From positions 62,001 through 126,000 of the forward strand of contig NZ_JAUSTY010000010.1 in the NCBI RefSeq assembly GCF_030813115.1: DNA of 64,000 nucleotides, in the 5' to 3' direction. Of this stretch, positions 61,192 to 64,000 are shown piece after piece. Source of the DNA: Bacillus horti (GTDB taxonomy: Bacteria > Bacillota > Bacilli > Caldalkalibacillales > JCM-10596). The notes below the pieces were generated by a model, which made no database searches, was not told the origin of the DNA, and saw only the letters and a list, made by a program, of their open reading frames with translations. Position numbers and translations under genes: made by a program. Every line of letters starts with the position of its first letter. The stretch's first letter is position 1.

Positions 61192-63429
61192 TTTTTTGTT
61201 GTCAGGAAGTTCTTCTGTTTCTTCTGTATCACTTTTGGTTACGTCTGTCTCTGTCAGGGCTTCTTGTTCTACTTCGGAGTCATCGTAAGTAGTAGCAACC
61301 TCATCTTTTAATTCATCGCTTATTAGATGCTCAGTTTCATCATAATCGGTTTGATTTTCATCTGTTTCAGCATCTAAGTCAGTTCCATCTTCGAGAAGAC
61401 TATCTTCTATGTCTGAGTTTATTTCGAAGTCATCTTCTATTGAACTTGTTTGCTCCTCTAAAGTAAATTTACTTACTTCCTCAATGAGGTGCTGAGCCAA
61501 GTCTTGAAGCTGTACAGCAGCCTGATTCACTTCTTCAATAGCTTGAAGCTGATGCTCACTTGAAGCTGCAACCTCTTCCGCAGAGGCAGCAGACTCTTCA
61601 GAAATCGCACTGATATCCTGCATGGCCGCATTAATTTCTTCAGATGAATGATTTAATGTAACAAGTGATTCTTGGACAGTTGAGACATGCTCTTCAATTA
61701 ACGTAATCTGAGCAACGATATCGTCAAAGGATGTTCTTGTTTTTGTAACAGCTTCACCCTGGATGGTACTATAGTTATTTAAGTGGTTCGCATCTGTAGT
61801 CAATGTACCCATTTTTTCTCTGATTTCTTTAATAACAACATGGATATTTCGTGCCTCACCCTTTGTTTTTTCAGCTAACTTTCTGATCTCGCCAGCTACA
61901 ACGGCAAAGCCTCGTCCAGCTTCTCCAGCACGTGCAGATTCAATCGCTGCATTAAGGGCTAATAGATCCGTGCTGTTAGAGATTTCTTCAATCGTTTCCA
62001 CAATTTTAAGGATTCTTTCCGAGCTTAAGGCAACATCTTGAACATTTGTGATTAAGTTGTTTGCTAAGGAAATGAACTCTTTAGACGTTTGGTCTAGCTC
62101 ACCAACTACTTCAATCCCATCTTTTCCGATGGAAGTAGAGAGTGCTGCTTGACTTGATATTCCAGTAGCAAGATCGTTTACTTTAACCAGGTTATTGGAC
62201 ATCGTTTCAAGGAGGTGGATACCCCTTTCTAGCTCTAGAGATTGATTTTGTGCACCAGCAGCCACTTGGTCAATTGCTCGATTCACTTCATGTGTTTGAG
62301 CTGTAGTTTCCTCAGAAACTGCTGCTAACGTTTCTGAAGAGAAAGACAGCTGGCGAGAAACCTGTTGAACCTCTTTAAAGGAGGATTGAACCTGTTCAGC
62401 CATTGTATTAAACGTTTCAGCCAATACACCCATTTCATCTTTAGAACGAATATCTACTCTATAAGCAAGATTTCCTTCCCCAATAATCTGTGCTCCGTTC
62501 TGTAAGGTCTTCACTGATTTCGTAATAGAACGAGTAATCCACATTCCACCAAAGATTAAAATAAGTAATATGGCAGCACTTGCAGATAGAACAATTATGT
62601 ACAATCTAATTGTTAATGTATCCATATCATCAGCAATAGATTCGAGCTCTGCATTCAGCTCTTCATTAATTGAACCTACAAGCTCTTCCATTCTTTGTGT
62701 AATATTACTAAAGTTAGCCGTACGTTCATTTAAAGCAATTGACATTTCAGCTAATGTAGTAAAGGATTCTTTGTACGAGTTAAGATTCCTTTGAAGAGTT
62801 GAGACCTGCTGTTCACTAATGGATTCTATTTCTGCTACTGCACGTTCAACCAGTATCATTTGCTGTCCGAACTCGCGTAAAAGTTGCTCCGAATTTCTTC
62901 GGACTAAAAACTCTTTTTCGATCAGTCTTGCTTGAAGCATCTCACTAAGAACATCATTTTCCCCAGCATTCTTAACTAAAATCTGAATGGCAGTGGCATT
63001 CTGGTTCATTTGACCTATTAAGCCGAAAGAATTACTAAGCCCAATCTGTTCGGATTGTTTCACAAGATCTGCAAACTGTGAGCTGTAGTCTCTTGAGGAT
63101 GATAATAATTGATCTGCTCTTGTAAGGATTACTGAATTATCTGTTTGCAGGATAATTTGGTTTGTAGCATTTGTGAGCTGTTCTATAGCATCATCAACAT
63201 GCTGTACATAATACATATTTCTTTGTTCCATGAAGCTTAATTCGTTAAATCTCGCTGTCTGCATGGAAACTAAAATATTTTGCCCGATAAAGGCAGATTC
63301 ATTGATTTTGTCTCGTTCCTGACTTAAGTCTGCTATTTGAGTTAAACTATACGTATTAATCCCAACGATACCAACTAAGCCAAGAATAGCGATAATTACA
63401 CCGATTGATATCTTCCGGCTTATTTTCAC
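61189..63429 (-). CDS. Methyl-accepting chemotaxis protein
   Basis: A 746-residue transmembrane chemoreceptor. Membrane span 1 is at about 8-28 and span 2 at about 274-297, enclosing a roughly 245-residue helical sensor domain. A HAMP domain follows (about 298-350), then the signalling coiled coil with the hairpin [20 protein letters not shown]. The last 70 residues are very acidic and low-complexity. GTG 63429 follows AAAGGGGG. The ligand is unknown. Confidence 0.92.
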   Translation of the reverse strand: MKISRKISIGVIIAILGLVGIVGINTYSLTQIADLSQERDKINESAFIGQNILVSMQTARFNELSFMEQRNMYYVQHVDDAIEQLTNATNQIILQTDNSVILTRADQLLSSSRDYSSQFADLVKQSEQIGLSNSFGLIGQMNQNATAIQILVKNAGENDVLSEMLQARLIEKEFLVRRNSEQLLREFGQQMILVERAVAEIESISEQQVSTLQRNLNSYKESFTTLAEMSIALNERTANFSNITQRMEELVGSINEELNAELESIADDMDTLTIRLYIIVLSASAAILLILIFGGMWITRSITKSVKTLQNGAQIIGEGNLAYRVDIRSKDEMGVLAETFNTMAEQVQSSFKEVQQVSRQLSFSSETLAAVSEETTAQTHEVNRAIDQVAAGAQNQSLELERGIHLLETMSNNLVKVNDLATGISSQAALSTSIGKDGIEVVGELDQTSKEFISLANNLITNVQDVALSSERILKIVETIEEISNSTDLLALNAAIESARAGEAGRGFAVVAGEIRKLAEKTKGEARNIHVVIKEIREKMGTLTTDANHLNNYSTIQGEAVTKTRTSFDDIVAQITLIEEHVSTVQESLVTLNHSSEEINAAMQDISAISEESAASAEEVAASSEHQLQAIEEVNQAAVQLQDLAQHLIEEVSKFTLEEQTSSIEDDFEINSDIEDSLLEDGTDLDAETDENQTDYDETEHLISDELKDEVATTYDDSEVEQEALTETDVTKSDTEETEELPDNKK

Positions 63430-63555
63430 TATGTAGCCCCCTTTAGTGTGTAGTTTGAAAGACATGGATGAAAGCAATAAGTTCTTCTCTTATTAATATC
63501 GTATTTTTCCTACCGATTGTTGAGCTTTTTCTACATAATTTTTAGAAATTAAACG

Positions 63556-63593
63556 AAAAAAAAGTCCTAAAAGCAATTGCTTGCTTCTAGGAC
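63556..63593 (-). terminator. Terminator of the gene at the window end
   Basis: GTCCTA/TAGGAC outer arms with an inner AAGCAA/TTGCTT stem are followed on the minus strand by eight T residues (63556-63563). It ends the gene at 63619. Confidence 0.75.
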
Positions 63594-63618
63594 GAATGAA
63601 CTAGTGCGGACTGTTCCA

Positions 63619-64000
63619 TCAAACAGGTAATGAGGTTAAATGACTAAATTGCTGTACTTTCTCTAAAAACGCAGGGGAAAGGGGTAAGATTATTTCAACA
63701 TTTTGCCTTAGAAACCTTCCCTGACGGTTTAGGACAACCATTTCATTGATGTGTACCTTATATAGCTGATTACTAAACTCGCTAAAAACCTTTAACTCAT
63801 CTGAAATTTGAATAGAAGTTTGCTGGGAGCCAATGTCATAAGGAATCATGGAGTGAATATCGTCAAATAATATGTGATAAGAAAAGTTAGGTTTTTGAAA
63901 AAACATCTCTTTTGTCGTAATGGATGTCCCTAAATTTCCTTTTCTATGATAAAAAACCAATTCGCCGTGTAGATTTTTCACTGTAATAAATTTGTGGTTC
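63619..64000 (-). CDS. Uncharacterised protein, probably cut by the window edge
   Basis: The visible part is 127 codons long and has no recognised domain. A GTG at 63981 could start a 120-residue protein, but no ribosome binding site precedes it and the frame stays open to the window edge (HKFITVKNL). The true start is therefore probably outside. The sequence is mixed alpha/beta, for example KPNFSYHILFDDIHSMIPYD and SQQTSIQISDELKVFSEF. No function can be given. Confidence 0.6.
   Translation of the reverse strand, partial: NHKFITVKNLHGELVFYHRKGNLGTSITTKEMFFQKPNFSYHILFDDIHSMIPYDIGSQQTSIQISDELKVFSEFSNQLYKVHINEMVVLNRQGRFLRQNVEIILPLSPAFLEKVQQFSHLTSLPV

Noticed and set aside
1-64000. tRNA or rRNA genes
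   Set aside because: No cloverleaf with TTCGAATC-like arms and no rRNA sequence was seen on reading; a dedicated scan was not possible.

Overview
The window is chromosomal DNA from a low-GC, endospore-forming member of the Firmicutes, most likely a Bacillaceae species. Supporting signs are strong AGGAGG ribosome binding sites with many TTG and GTG starts, S-box and THI-box riboswitches, sda preceded by DnaA boxes, dapH/dapL/patA, ykoEDC-tenA, a BcrA-type transporter with its two-component system, and a cre-like site. I cannot name the species from the sequence alone.

Positions 1-14708 hold one long plus-strand catabolic cluster. It starts inside paaA and continues with paaB, paaC and paaD (phenylacetyl-CoA epoxidase), a stand-alone aldehyde dehydrogenase, thiolase paaJ, two PaaF-type enoyl-CoA hydratases, an EthD-like small protein, isomerase paaG, dehydrogenase paaH, a degenerate second 3-hydroxyacyl-CoA dehydrogenase and an FMN enzyme of the nitronate monooxygenase family. 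It ends with phenylalanine dehydrogenase and the E1alpha, E1beta and E2 subunits of a 2-oxoacid dehydrogenase. Read in pathway order this gives phenylalanine to phenylpyruvate to phenylacetyl-CoA, then epoxidation, isomerisation, ring opening and beta-oxidation. The direct oxidative route to phenylacetyl-CoA is an inference from gene order. PaaE, PaaK, E3 and a regulator are not in the window.

Positions 15000-23400 hold an S-box (SAM riboswitch) controlled methionine operon, metI-metC-yitJ-metH. Positions 23600-35400 are accessory: acetyltransferases, an alpha/beta hydrolase, a response regulator/ABC transporter/histidine kinase cassette, a MerR-regulated ABC exporter with a textbook 19-bp-spacer operator, a remnant of an Lrp/AsnC regulator, a VOC protein and a lipoprotein serpin. 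An IS1182-family element with a frameshifted transposase lies at 35480-37374.

Positions 37500-48600 hold a CocE-type hydrolase, a gamma-carbonic-anhydrase-like protein, the acetylated lysine/DAP branch (dapH, dapL, patA), an ECF sigma/anti-sigma pair and small accessory genes. Positions 48800-64000 hold a PadR-controlled membrane-protein operon, a secreted matrixin-like protease with an unknown partner, a TPP-riboswitch-controlled thiamine-precursor ECF transporter with tenA, then ddl, murF, plsY, sda behind a DnaA-box cluster, a DUF378 protein and a large chemoreceptor.

The most unusual signal is a repeated element of about 130 bp, present once at 45227-45360 and twice in tandem at 60928-61191. 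It folds into an 18-bp hairpin plus a second stem, and paired substitutions between copies preserve the base pairing.
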